Assembly (NCBI GenBank): GCA_018398815.1
Contig: CM031604.1
Span: 57,891,154 to 57,903,671, forward strand
DNA length: 12,518 bases
Reading direction: 5' to 3'
DNA from: Conus ventricosus
Lineage: Eukaryota; Mollusca; Gastropoda; Neogastropoda; Conidae
The notes under the pieces are model-generated. The model made no database searches, was not told the origin of the DNA, and saw only the letters and a program-made list of their open reading frames with translations. Shown here one piece after another: positions 1 through 7,949 of the stretch. Numbering within the stretch: the stretch's first letter is position 1; every line of letters starts with the position of its first letter. The position numbers and the translations under genes are program-made.

Positions 1-700
1 ATTTACTTCGATTTATGTTTTGGGGAGAGTTCTGACCATGCTGGTCAAGGAAGGAGGGCATAGCAACTAAGAATATCTGTTGTTACTGGCCACCAAGTTG
101 AAGTCAGAAACGCAGTTTGGAGTGTGCTATTCTGACCAAGTTTGTCGACAACCTTGTTATCTATGTAACCGTTTTGAACGAATCTATGTAAATCAGCCAC
201 ATTATTAGGTTCTTTGTACTGACCACACAGAACATAGTTGATTACTACTTTTTTCACATTATAAATACGCAAACTTGATTATTATCAAGACTTTCACCAA
301 AGTCAAGAACACTGATGAGGACCTTTTGGGGCCATCACGTAAGAAAAATAATAAGATGGCAATGGAATCGCAGAAATGTTATTACAGTTGCATTGAAAGT
401 TGTTTAATAATTTCTGAACAAGCCTATACATAAAATAGAATTACCAAAATGATTTGCGTTTCGAGTTTCCTATCTTTCCACTGTACGTATTATTAATGGA
501 AGTAACATGGCTGTTTGCAAGCGCCCACGCTAAGAGGTCGAAGCGCTTCGCGTCTTTGTCTTGTAATTCGTTTGTCCATGTTAACTGGCAGAGTTATTTC
601 GAATACCTTTCAAAATCTGTCTTTCTGTTGCTGTTGTTACTGAAGCAGGGCAAAACTTCTTTTTTTTAAACAAGCACATCTTTTTTTTTCCAAAGCTACG
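1..700. other. Non-coding stretch, no gene recognised
   Basis: The sequence has moderate AT content, no tandem repeat and no motif I can tie to a gene. A 75-codon minus-strand frame (45-272) begins at TTG, not ATG, and matches no family I know. A plus-strand frame (454-669) ends in a Leu-run from T-rich DNA. Both are the length expected by chance. A short dyad, TGACCA-TGC-TGGTCA, lies at 33-47. Confidence 0.6.
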
Positions 701-1375
701 ACAACATATTTTCCTGACTCAAGACCAGGAATGATAATTTCCGTAAACAAAGTAAGGACAACAGGACGCACCCCCCCCCCCCCCCCCCCCACCCCAAGAA
801 GACTGTCCAAAAGCAAGACCAGTGTGGTTTTCCCTCTCTAGAGCAGCGAAATGAGGACATTTCCTTATAACAATGCAAGAATATTGACCTGGACGACAGA
901 CCAGGACGTTTTCCTGCACCAGGTCACGACATTTTTCGAATAGCAAGGAATGGATCTTTTCCTAAAACCAAGACCTCATTTTTTCCCCTGAAACAGTGTC
1001 AGGCATTTTTTCCCCCCTGAAACAGTGTCAGGCTTTTTTTTTCTCCATGAAACAATGTCAGAGCATTTTTTTCTGAAACAATGTCAAGGCGTTTTCCCTG
1101 AAACAATGTCAGGGCATTTTTCTTGGAACAATATCCAGACAATTTTCCTGAAACGATGTCAGGATATTTTTCCTGAAACAATGTCAGCACATTTTTTTTC
1201 TGAAACAACGTCAGGGCATTTTTTCCTGAAACAATGTCAAGGCATTTTTTTCCTGAAACAAGACCTGGACGTTTATTTCGAAGCGAGAACGGGTCAATTT
1301 GCTTGTTATACCGAAATAAAACCAGATTATTGTCCTTTAACAAAGCCTGGTTACATATCTGAAGACAGATAACCA
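700..1375. repeat. Diverged ~25-bp minisatellite (core 987-1275)
   Basis: About eleven head-to-tail units are visible at 987-1275, built on CCTGAAACAATGTCAGGGCA followed by a run of 4-8 T. Units are 24-30 bp long, mainly because the T run varies. Weaker copies with a related core (CAAGACCAGGACATTTTCCT-like) extend left to about 700 and right to about 1375, for example around 805, 890, 970, 1258 and 1320. The array is therefore most alike in the centre and decays on both sides. Long frames are open on both strands (999-1376 minus, 1025-1372 plus) because the repeat contains few stops. I regard these as non-coding. Confidence 0.85.
771..790 (+). repeat. Poly(C) tract, 20 bases
   Basis: An uninterrupted run of 20 C is followed by A and four more C. 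It lies inside the degenerate left flank of the ~25-bp minisatellite and is the first of seven poly(C) tracts in the window. Confidence 0.95.
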
Positions 1376-1656
1376 CACTTCACTCACGTACATAGAAATC
1401 TAGCACCGGCTATTTCTTGCGACAGTTTTGTCGTTAAGTATCCCTCGATCTTTTTTTTTCTGTTATTACTTTTTTACCCCACCCTCACTTCTCTCTCTCT
1501 CTCTGCCCCGCGCACCCTCCTCTTCCGGAGAGCAGCGGAGAGAAGTTAAAACACCTCACATACGTACTTTCAACACCTCATTAATTTTGTGTGAGAGCGT
1601 GGAGTCCCCACTACATGTTACTTATGTACACCCGACGTTTCTTGCCTTGTAGGCTT
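1376..1656. other. Non-coding, T-rich and CT-rich stretch
   Basis: This holds a run of nine T near 1451, a short CT repeat at about 1490-1504 and otherwise mixed sequence. No gene is visible. Confidence 0.55.
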
Positions 1657-1788
1657 GCGTGCGTGCGTGCCTACGTGCGCGCGCGCGCGCGCGTGGCGCG
1701 CGGCGTGCGCGCGCGCGCGTGTGTGTGTGTGTTGTGTGTGTGCTGTGTGTGTGGTGTGTGTGTGCGTGGTGCGCGCGCGCGCGTCGTG
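1657..1788. repeat. Compound (GTGC)/(GC)/(GT) alternating purine-pyrimidine tract
   Basis: GTGC repeats lead into GC runs (about 1676-1693 and 1704-1718), then interrupted GT runs to about 1768, then GC again at about 1770-1783. Alternating CG and GT dinucleotides are the classic Z-DNA-prone sequence; whether it forms here is inference. Arg/Cys/Val-rich frames across it on both strands are repeat translations. Confidence 0.9.
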
Positions 1789-1916
1789 TCTGTTGCCCGA
1801 CAAGCCGCAAGAAGGTTAAGTCAATAGATCGCAATGGTTCCGGAGCGATTCCTCGCGGATTTACCACTGCCGAAGGCGCTTGGATGGCAAGACAGGGAGA
1901 CAGCGGGAACTCTGAA
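1789..1916. other. Short non-repetitive spacer
   Basis: This is mixed, CpG-containing sequence between the GC/GT tract and the G-rich block. The plus-strand frames that cross it continue into the G-rich DNA and show no recognisable domain. Confidence 0.4.
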
Positions 1917-2031
1917 GACGGGGGTGAGGAGGGGGGTGGGGGTGGCTGGGATGGGGGGAGTGGAGGGGCACGGCAGGGGTGGAGGAGTGGAGTGGGGGAA
2001 TCAGAAGGGGAGGGGTGAGGTGGGTGATGGT
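1917..2031 (+). repeat. G-rich block with G-quadruplex potential
   Basis: Many G runs occur on the plus strand. The densest part (1920-1958) has runs of 5, 6, 5, 3 and 6 G separated by 1-6 bases, which satisfies the usual four-run G-quadruplex pattern. Gly-rich frames across it are compositional. Actual folding is inferred. Confidence 0.7.
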
Positions 2032-2337
2032 GCTATATACATACTAGACACAGACAAGTGTCTCTGGGGATCTTGTTCTCCAAACCCAACCCCCACCCTC
2101 TCGCACACACCCGCACTAAGTACTTCATTGTTGACTTGATCGTCAGTTCTGTGAAATTGTGCTACAATGTCTATCAATCATTTTTTCTCTGTCTCCGAGA
2201 AATGTTACGTAATACACATGCAGTAATACTGCTCAAATGTCTGTAAAGTACAATTTTTCGCTTTCGTTTTAAGCTTAATCTCAAAACGTGTAACCAAATA
2301 CACAATTCTAATGCAGTCTCACACCGCAATCAGAGAT
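2032..2337. other. Non-coding stretch, nothing recognised
   Basis: Mixed to AT-rich sequence. The small frames (for example 2058-2246 plus) have no recognisable domain. Confidence 0.5.
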
Positions 2338-2400
2338 GAGAAGGGGAGAGAGAGAGAGAAGGGAAGGGGAGAGAGAGAGAGAGAGGGGAGAAAAGAGGAA
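2338..2400 (+). repeat. Uninterrupted purine (GA-rich) tract, 63 bases
   Basis: Every base from 2338 to 2400 is A or G, with GA dinucleotide runs broken by G3-G4. Such tracts can form triplex (H-DNA) structures and often stall polymerases. It ends 18 bases before the assembly gap, so it may have helped cause the break. Confidence 0.9.
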
Positions 2401-2418
2401 CGGGGTTGGAAAAAGTAA

Positions 2419-2518
2419 NNNNNNNNNNNNNNNNNNNNNNNNNNNNNNNNNNNNNNNNNNNNNNNNNNNNNNNNNNNNNNNNNNNNNNNNNNNNNNNNNN
2501 NNNNNNNNNNNNNNNNNN
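2419..2518. other. Assembly gap of exactly 100 N
   Basis: One hundred consecutive N form a standard placeholder, so the true missing length is probably unknown. It lies between the purine tract and the 41-bp satellite array. Frames that cross it are meaningless. Confidence 0.98.
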
Positions 2519-4250
2519 AATTTTTTTGCCGAGCAAATTAACGAAAAAGCATACTATTTTTATCCCGACGCATATCAACACAAAAATACTATTTTTTTTA
2601 TCGCCGACCACATAACGACAAGCAACCCAATTGATTATCGCCCAAACAACGACAAAGCATACCACTTTTTTTATCGCCGACCAATCAACGACAAAGCATA
2701 CCTACTTGTTTACGCCGACGCATACAAGCAAAGCTACCAGTTTTTATCACCCCGCATACAACAAAAAAACAACAAGTTTTAATTTTCACCCAAACCCTAT
2801 AAAAAAAAAAAAACATACCTATTTTTATCGCCGCTTATACAAAAACAAAAAATACCATTGTTTAAACCCCGACGCTTCAACAACAAAACATACCTACTTT
2901 TTTCGCCCACTTATATCAAAAACAAAAAAAATACCCATTTTTATCGCCGACGCATATCAACAAAAAACAAACCCACTGTTTTTTACCGACGCATACAAAG
3001 ACAAACAACAGTTGTTTTTTTCGCCGATCATATCACGACAAACCCAAACCCATTGATTATCGTATATCAACGACAAAGAACCCACTTGTTTTTTCGCCGA
3101 CCATATCAACACAAAACCCAAACCATTGTTTTTTCGCCGACGCATTCAACACAAAAACAACCTGTTTTTATCGCCGGGATACAAACCCAAAGCATACCTA
3201 GTTGATTATCGTATATCCGACAAAGCATCCACTTGTTTACGCCGACGCAACCCCCACAAAAAATACCAGTTTTTTTATCGCCGACGCAACACCAAACCAC
3301 TATTTATTATCGCATATCAACGAAAAAACATACCTAATTTTCGCCGACCAAAATCAACACAAAACAAAAATATTGTTTTTTTCCCGACGCATTTCAAACG
3401 ACAAAGCATACCTAGTTTTTTAGGGCCGGGCCATATCAAAAGACAAAACATACCTAGTTTTAACGCCACCATATCCAAAGACAAAGCAACCCAGTTGTTT
3501 ATCGCCGACGCAATCAACGACAAAGCAACCTAAATGTTTATCGCCGACGCAATCAACGACAAAGCTACCTAGTTTTTTTTCGCCGACCAATTAACGACAA
3601 AGCATACCCATTTTTTTAACGCATACAAACACAAAGCATACCATTGTTTTCGCCGACGCAATAACGACAAAGCATACCTAGTTGAAAAACGCAATCAACA
3701 AAAAAAAACCTATTGTTTTTTCGCCGACATACAAAAACCCAAACATACCTAGTTGTTTACCCGACGCTACAACAAAAAACATCCTTTTTTTCCCGACCTT
3801 TCACACAAACTACCTATTGTTTACCCGAGCATACAACACAAAACAACCATTATATCGATATCAAAAGACAAAACTACCTATTTTTTTTTTTTTTTGCCGA
3901 GCATATCAACGACAAAACATACCTATTGTTTATCGCCGACGCATAATCAACGAAAAACGCATACCTATTGTTTATCGCCGATGCATATCAACGACAAAGC
4001 ATACCTAGTTGATTACGTATATCAACGACAAAACATACCTAGTTGTTTATCGCCGACGCATATCAACGACAAAGCATACCTAGTTGTTTATCACCGACGC
4101 ATCAAGACAAAAATCAACGACAAAAAACATACCTAGTTGTTTATCGCCGACCCCATATCAACGACAAAGCATACCTAGTTTTATCACCGACCCTATATCA
4201 ACGACAAAGCATACCTAGCTGGTCAGCGCCCACGCACATTAAGAACAGAA
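2519..4250 (+). repeat. Satellite array, 41-bp monomer, roughly 40-45 units
   Basis: The best monomers (for example 4051-4091) are 41 bp, with the core ATCAACGACAAAGCATACCT between a CGCCGACGCAT segment and TAGTTGTTTAT. The CGCCGACG landmark recurs 41 bases apart at 4051 and 4092. In the left part (2520-3060) it mostly recurs at 36-42 bases, usually 36-38, with lost bases and stretched A or T runs. The last unit (about 4219-4250) is a diverged edge copy reading AGCGCCCACGCACAT. Since 41 is not a multiple of 3, reading frames drift along the array; the many small frames are repeat translations. No CENP-B box match was evident. Confidence 0.93.
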
Positions 4251-4470
4251 CACAACTCCAGAAACTGAGCTTTTGGCTGGGAAGATGAAAGCTTATTGGA
4301 TGGCAGTGGGATGAGGTTTTCCGCCATCTTGTCGACAACAGCAGCAACAATTGTGGAAAATACTCCTTAGCACATCTTGTCAGGAAAAGGAGGCGGTGGG
4401 TCGGGCTGGGGAGAGGGGGTTCGTTCATCAAACTAATCATGGGTAACTGCTAGTTCACAAGGTTGAGAGA
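4251..4470. other. Non-coding spacer right of the satellite
   Basis: Mixed sequence, becoming GA/G-rich after about 4385. No gene or repeat is recognised, although a minus-strand frame (4198-4440) is open by chance. Confidence 0.45.
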
Positions 4471-4548
4471 AGAGGGGGGGGAGAGGGGGCGGGGGGGGGG
4501 GGGGGGGTAAGCGAAAGAGAGAGAGAGGGGGGGGGAGGGGAGCGGGGA
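4471..4548 (+). repeat. G-rich/GA-rich tract with a 17-base poly(G)
   Basis: G runs lie at 4474-4481 (8), 4485-4489 (5), 4491-4507 (17) and about 4527-4535 (9), with a short GA repeat at about 4516-4526 and further G4 runs. It is the only long poly(G) on the plus strand and has strong G-quadruplex potential. Confidence 0.88.
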
Positions 4549-4603
4549 GCAACAAGACTGCCAGACCCCGGGTTCCTGAAACTACAATCCGCCAAAGCTA
4601 GCA

Positions 4604-4623
4604 CAGCAGCAGCAGCAGCAGCA
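4604..4623 (+). repeat. Short (CAG)n trinucleotide repeat
   Basis: Six full CAG units plus CA lie immediately left of the CpG-rich segment. No supported open frame makes it a polyglutamine tract. Confidence 0.9.
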
Positions 4624-4672
4624 TCATTATATATGCAGCACCCCTAATGAAACGACCCACACCGTGGCAATT

Positions 4673-4697
4673 CGCCCTGACCACTAAAGTGGTGGCG
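4673..4697. repeat. Dyad motif 1: CGCC-ctg-ACCACT-aa-AGTGGT-GGCG
   Basis: ACCACT (4680-4685) and AGTGGT (4688-4693) are exact inverted copies around AA. CGCC (4673-4676) and GGCG (4694-4697) extend the symmetry after a 3-base offset on the left. CCTG (4676-4679) and CAGG (4699-4702) offer an alternative outer pairing. The 2-base centre suits a dimeric protein site better than a hairpin. Confidence 0.6.
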
Positions 4698-4715
4698 ACA
4701 GGCCCAAGCCCTCCC

Positions 4716-4736
4716 TCAATCAACGGAACCGATTGA
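4716..4736. repeat. Dyad motif 2: TCAAT-caa-CGG-aa-CCG-ATTGA
   Basis: TCAAT (4716-4720) pairs with ATTGA (4732-4736), and CGG (4724-4726) with CCG (4729-4731) around AA, again with a 3-base offset on the left arm. Its centre is 41 bases from that of dyad motif 1. Confidence 0.55.
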
Positions 4737-4928
4737 AATCTAATCAAGGCCGCTCATATCCGTGCATCATCGAGCAGCCCCCCAGCCTAGAACCTCTCAC
4801 CGGGCCGCGCTCGATTTGATAAGCAGCGGCGTCCAGTTTGGCTCGGCCTTCACGGGCCTTGGGTCTGCATTAGTTTCAGGCGCGGCCTGCTTGTGGTACG
4901 CTTTAAAAACCGAGTCGTGGCCGACTTG

Positions 4929-4956
4929 CCCCCCCCCCCCCCCCCCCCCCCCCCCC
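4929..4956 (+). repeat. Poly(C) tract, 28 bases
   Basis: This is the longest homopolymer in the window. It directly ends the CpG-rich segment and encodes the proline run of a chance frame. Confidence 0.95.
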
Positions 4957-5600
4957 AAGAGTCTCCCCAATTTTCCTCCCCAGATGAATTGTAATGGATA
5001 GGCACGGGGAATAACAGCAGGGCAGCTGATCAGAAGTCGAGGGGGCGAAAGGCAAACAGAATGTAAACACCCATTCTTTTTTTATTTTTTTTTATTTAGC
5101 CCCATAGAAAAAAATTTAAAAGGGGAGAAAAAAAAAAATCAATGAAACCAGAACGGTATTAAACGTTTGCTTAAAACTTGTAAGTCTGAGGTTTGTGAAG
5201 AGGACGACGATTTCTTTTAACTAGAATGAACATGGATTACATTCTCAAATTCCGTTAAAATCAGACAGAGGCCTGCATGTACAGACTAGAATGTAGGACT
5301 GATATGGTGTAAACAGATATAACAAATGTGAAAGTCAGATTTAAACCACACAAGCCAGTGTATGAAGTTAAAACCACACACTAGCTCATACGAAAACTAT
5401 ATAGCGTCATAAACTAAATTACATAAGCCAGATAAAATTGGCTTTTGATAAACGCGGTAAGGAAAACAAAACTAAATTTGGTTAGAAATAATCTAAATAA
5501 TAAAAAAAAATAACAGCATGAAAATAAACAGAAGGTTGAATTACAAATTCTATTCGTTTGAATTCAACCAGACTCAGTTGAAAGAATTTAGTGTGATTAA
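4957..5600. other. AT-rich non-coding stretch
   Basis: T-rich then A-rich runs at about 5077-5140 are followed by AT-rich sequence with frequent stops in all frames. An imperfect local repeat of TTAAACCACACA occurs near 5341 and 5369. No gene is seen. Confidence 0.6.
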
Positions 5601-5723
5601 AGGAGTTTAGCCTGGTAAATAAAATGATTATCGGGATAAATAAAACACAAACTGCTTAGACAGGAGGTTAGCCTGGTAAATGAAATGATTATCGGGATAA
5701 ATAAAACACAAACTGCTTTAGAC
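5601..5723 (+). repeat. Two-copy 61-bp tandem duplication
   Basis: Copy 1 (5601-5661) and copy 2 (5662-5723) share GATTATCGGGATAAATAAAA and nearly all flanking bases. They differ at two substitutions (GAGTTT/GAGGTT, AAATAAAA/AAATGAAA) and one extra T in copy 2. So few differences point to a recent duplication. Confidence 0.93.
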
Positions 5724-6053
5724 AGAATGCGGTCTATCTACCAACGCCTCTGAAGTTCAAACACAAAGTCCTCTACTTAAAAGAAATACACCTGAGAACT
5801 CATATCAAAGATGCCAATGATTTGAAGTGCTTTGTGCATGATCTATATAGCACATTTAAACTTGGCGCCCATTAATTAGTCGTTTTTTTACGGGTTCTCC
5901 CTTCCTCTTGGTTTAAACACACGGTACACACTTCATCAAAAGTTACGGGCCAAAAGCGTGAACATTCGGTGCAGTTGTTCAGTTTTCCACATTGACTAGT
6001 TCCTGTCTCGTGACGCGACTGCAACCGACAGGCTGTCAACATGATATAGGCTG
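5724..6053. other. Non-coding stretch with a weak Cys-rich minus-strand frame
   Basis: Mixed sequence. A minus-strand frame (5872-6078) starts inside the poly(C)-encoded glycine run. After it leaves that run it reads C-x5-C-x2-C-x11-C-x2-C, a spacing reminiscent of small zinc-binding modules. It is only about 45 residues long and I recognise no family, so I do not call a gene. Confidence 0.3.
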
Positions 6054-6071
6054 CCCCCCCCCCCCCCCCCC
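6054..6071 (+). repeat. Poly(C) tract, 18 bases
   Basis: A run of 18 C is followed by ACCCCACCCC. Confidence 0.95.
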
Positions 6072-6237
6072 ACCCCACCCCACTAATAATGAAAGTGAAA
6101 TTCAGGCTATGAAATTAAGAAAATACCTTCTTTTTTTTTTAACGAATTTCAAAACACGCGTCTGCCTCGTCCTTTTCTTGTAGTCTGTATTGTAAAACAT
6201 GTCTCAATATTAACACAAATACAAATAATGACAGGAC
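6072..6237. other. AT-rich spacer
   Basis: It contains a run of ten T near 6131 and otherwise plain AT-rich sequence before the 47-bp repeat. Confidence 0.4.
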
Positions 6238-6573
6238 AGCTAGAAATTCTACACGGTCCTTTTACCTGTATGCATAATATCTATAGCTAGAAATTCTACA
6301 CGGTACTATTACCTGTACGCATAAAATGTATAGCAAACATTTTATACAGTCCTGTTACCTGTATGTATAAATTGTATAGCTAGAAATTCTACATGGTCCT
6401 ACTACCTGTAAGAATAATACGTATAGCTAGAAATTCTAAAACGGTCCTATTACATGTATATATAATATGCATAGTCAGAAATTCTGCACGGTCCTATTAT
6501 CTGTATGAAAAAATATAAAAAGCAAGAAATTCTACACAGTCCTATTACCTGTAGTGTAATGTATGATATGCAT
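6238..6573 (+). repeat. Tandem repeat, 47-bp unit, seven copies
   Basis: Units start at 6238, 6285, 6332, 6378, 6425, 6473 and 6521, spaced 46-48 bp apart. The shared core is AGCTAGAAATTCTACACGGT followed by CCTATTACCTGTATG and an AT-rich tail. Unit 3 is the most altered in its core (AGCAAACATTTTATACAG). The last is lengthened to about 53 bp by an insertion in the tail. It is AT-rich and non-coding. Confidence 0.95.
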
Positions 6574-6963
<390 letters not shown>

Positions 6964-6964
6964 A

Positions 6965-6980
6965 AGAGAGAGAGAGAGAG

Positions 6981-7027
<47 letters not shown>

Positions 7028-7052
7028 CAGACAGACAGACAGACAGACAGAC
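6965..7052 (+). repeat. (AG)n followed by (ACAG)n
   Basis: An interrupted GA purine tract (6965-7017) passes directly into ACAG/GACA tetranucleotides (about 7017-7052). Together with the preceding palindrome it makes about 210 bases of continuous simple sequence. Confidence 0.95.
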
Positions 7053-7176
7053 ATTCGCATGGGGTCATTTTCAGATTTTACAGGAAAGAAAATATTTTAG
7101 TTCAAGGCTCTGCAATAAAGAAAAGCATCGGATAAAACAGCATTTGTGCACATACGCCAACAATTTCGTGTTCTAG

Positions 7177-7351
7177 ACTCCAGCGAAAAGGACACTCACA
7201 AACTTGACCACAACTTGGCGCCTACCCGTCTGATGTCTACTTTATTTGATAATCGTGTCGGTCCAACGCGATTCGCTCAATTCTGTAAATTTTCCAATGA
7301 TCGTAATTTTTCTATACACCTCAATTCACCAGTGGCAAGCCCGTGTGACAG
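7177..7351 (+). other. Weak candidate internal exon, plus strand
   Basis: An open frame of mixed composition runs from a possible acceptor (TTTCGTGTTCTAG, AG at 7175-7176) to a strong donor-like CAG/GTAAGC (junction 7351/7352). The 175-base stretch encodes about 58 residues without low complexity, including THKLDHNLAPTRLMSTLF. I recognise no family, and the surrounding frame has no ATG start. Chance occurrence of one good donor and one fair acceptor around a short frame is quite possible, and no neighbouring exon is visible in the window. Confidence 0.2.
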
Positions 7352-7551
7352 GTAAGCAAAACAATGCAGGCGTCATTCGTTTTTATGATTTTTTTTCTTC
7401 TGTTCTTGTGTATGCCGCCGTTGTTGCCGTTATCAACTTTTACCGTTTCCAACGACCAGCGTAATCGATTTGAAAAACAAAAACAAAACACAAATACGTA
7501 AACAAATAAGGTGAAAAACAGTTTCTCAAGAACCTGGTCTTTGATTCGACT
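7352..7551. other. Short non-coding stretch
   Basis: AT-rich, with CAAAAA-type runs near 7471-7490. GATTCGACTCC at 7543-7553 differs at one base from the tRNA-type B-box GGTTCGANTCC, but no matching A-box was seen upstream. Confidence 0.35.
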
Positions 7552-7576
7552 CCCCCCCCCCCCCCCCCCCCCCCCC
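7552..7576 (+). repeat. Poly(C) tract, 25 bases
   Basis: A run of 25 C preceded by TTCGACT. A similar lead-in, TTCGGACT, precedes the tract at 10560. Confidence 0.95.
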
Positions 7577-7755
7577 GAGTTTAAATATTCACTTCACCTT
7601 CAATACAAACAAGACAACTGTTTGCCTGTAAAGTCTTAAAAAAAAATAATAAAAGGATTGTCAGAAAGGATTGCTTTTTAAATACACAGGTATTTTTTCA
7701 CTTTTGTTTTTGTTTTTGTTTTTTTTTGTTCATGCACCATCACTTTATGCGTCCC
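7577..7755. other. AT-rich stretch with (TTTTTG)n
   Basis: About 7700-7729 consists of TTTTTG repeats and T runs, the complement of CAAAAA runs near 7471. No gene is seen. Confidence 0.45.
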
Positions 7756-7760
7756 CTCAC

Positions 7761-7946
7761 TGGTGCAGAAAATCATGGGCATTCTCACTCTCAGGAATAG
7801 AAAAGATACAGTCCACTCCAGGTGACAGTCCTTCCTGTTCTGGTCGATGAAAAACAGTGACCTTCCATGGCGAACACGACAGGCCCTCCATTGCGAACAA
7901 TACACAGTCATAATGTCTCTCAGCTAAAATTGCTGGCCTCCCCCAT
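7761..7946 (-). other. Weak candidate internal exon, minus strand
   Basis: On the minus strand a pyrimidine-rich stretch (CGTCTTCGTTGTCTTTTTTC) leads through about 15 further bases to an AG at 7948-7947. The open frame then runs from 7946 to 7761, where GTGAGG follows as a possible donor. The 186-base segment is a multiple of three and encodes about 61 residues of balanced composition, including GRPAILAERHYDCVLFAMEG and PWKVTVFHRPEQEGLSPGVD. If unspliced, the frame stops at 7757. I recognise no family. A decayed gene fragment or a chance frame are alternatives. Confidence 0.22.
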
Positions 7947-7949
7947 CTA

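Larger units (their letters stand above)
4640..4925. promoter_or_regulatory. Candidate CpG-rich regulatory or conserved non-coding element
   Basis: This is the longest high-complexity, GC-rich stretch without a repeat. I count 14 CpG in about 125 bases at 4801-4925, near or above random expectation, in contrast to the AT-rich DNA that follows. It holds two dyad motifs (4673-4697 and 4716-4736) and TAAT/ATTA-type homeodomain-like cores such as CTAATCA near 4740-4746. A GTG-started frame (4762-5001) runs through poly(C) and looks accidental. A regulatory role is inference from composition and motifs; alternatives are an unrecognised exon or simple CpG-rich DNA. Confidence 0.25.

Noticed and set aside
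33..47. TGACCA-TGC-TGGTCA as a nuclear receptor site
   Set aside because: The half-sites are everted, not in the classic inverted ERE order, and a 15-base dyad is common by chance.
999..1376. 125-codon minus and 115-codon plus frames in the minisatellite
   Set aside because: Both strands are open over the same repeat units. T-run length varies freely, which would shift the frame between alleles.
2336..2782. Frames of 69-148 codons crossing the gap
   Set aside because: They read through 100 N and have no meaning.
2519..4250. CRISPR array
   Set aside because: Units are contiguous monomers with no unique spacers, and the context is that of an animal genome.
2519..4250. Centromeric satellite with CENP-B box
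   Set aside because: The monomer does not match the NTTCGNNNNANNCGGGN pattern on either strand. Array size beyond the gap is unknown.
4604..4623. CAG repeat as a polyglutamine-coding tract
   Set aside because: It is short and no supported frame or exon covers it.
4762..5001. 79-codon plus-strand frame over the CpG-rich segment
   Set aside because: It starts at GTG and its last third is proline from the poly(C) tract. I see no domain or splice support.
7543..7553. tRNA-type B-box suggesting a tRNA-derived SINE
   Set aside because: One 11-base near match with no A-box at the right distance and no cloverleaf.
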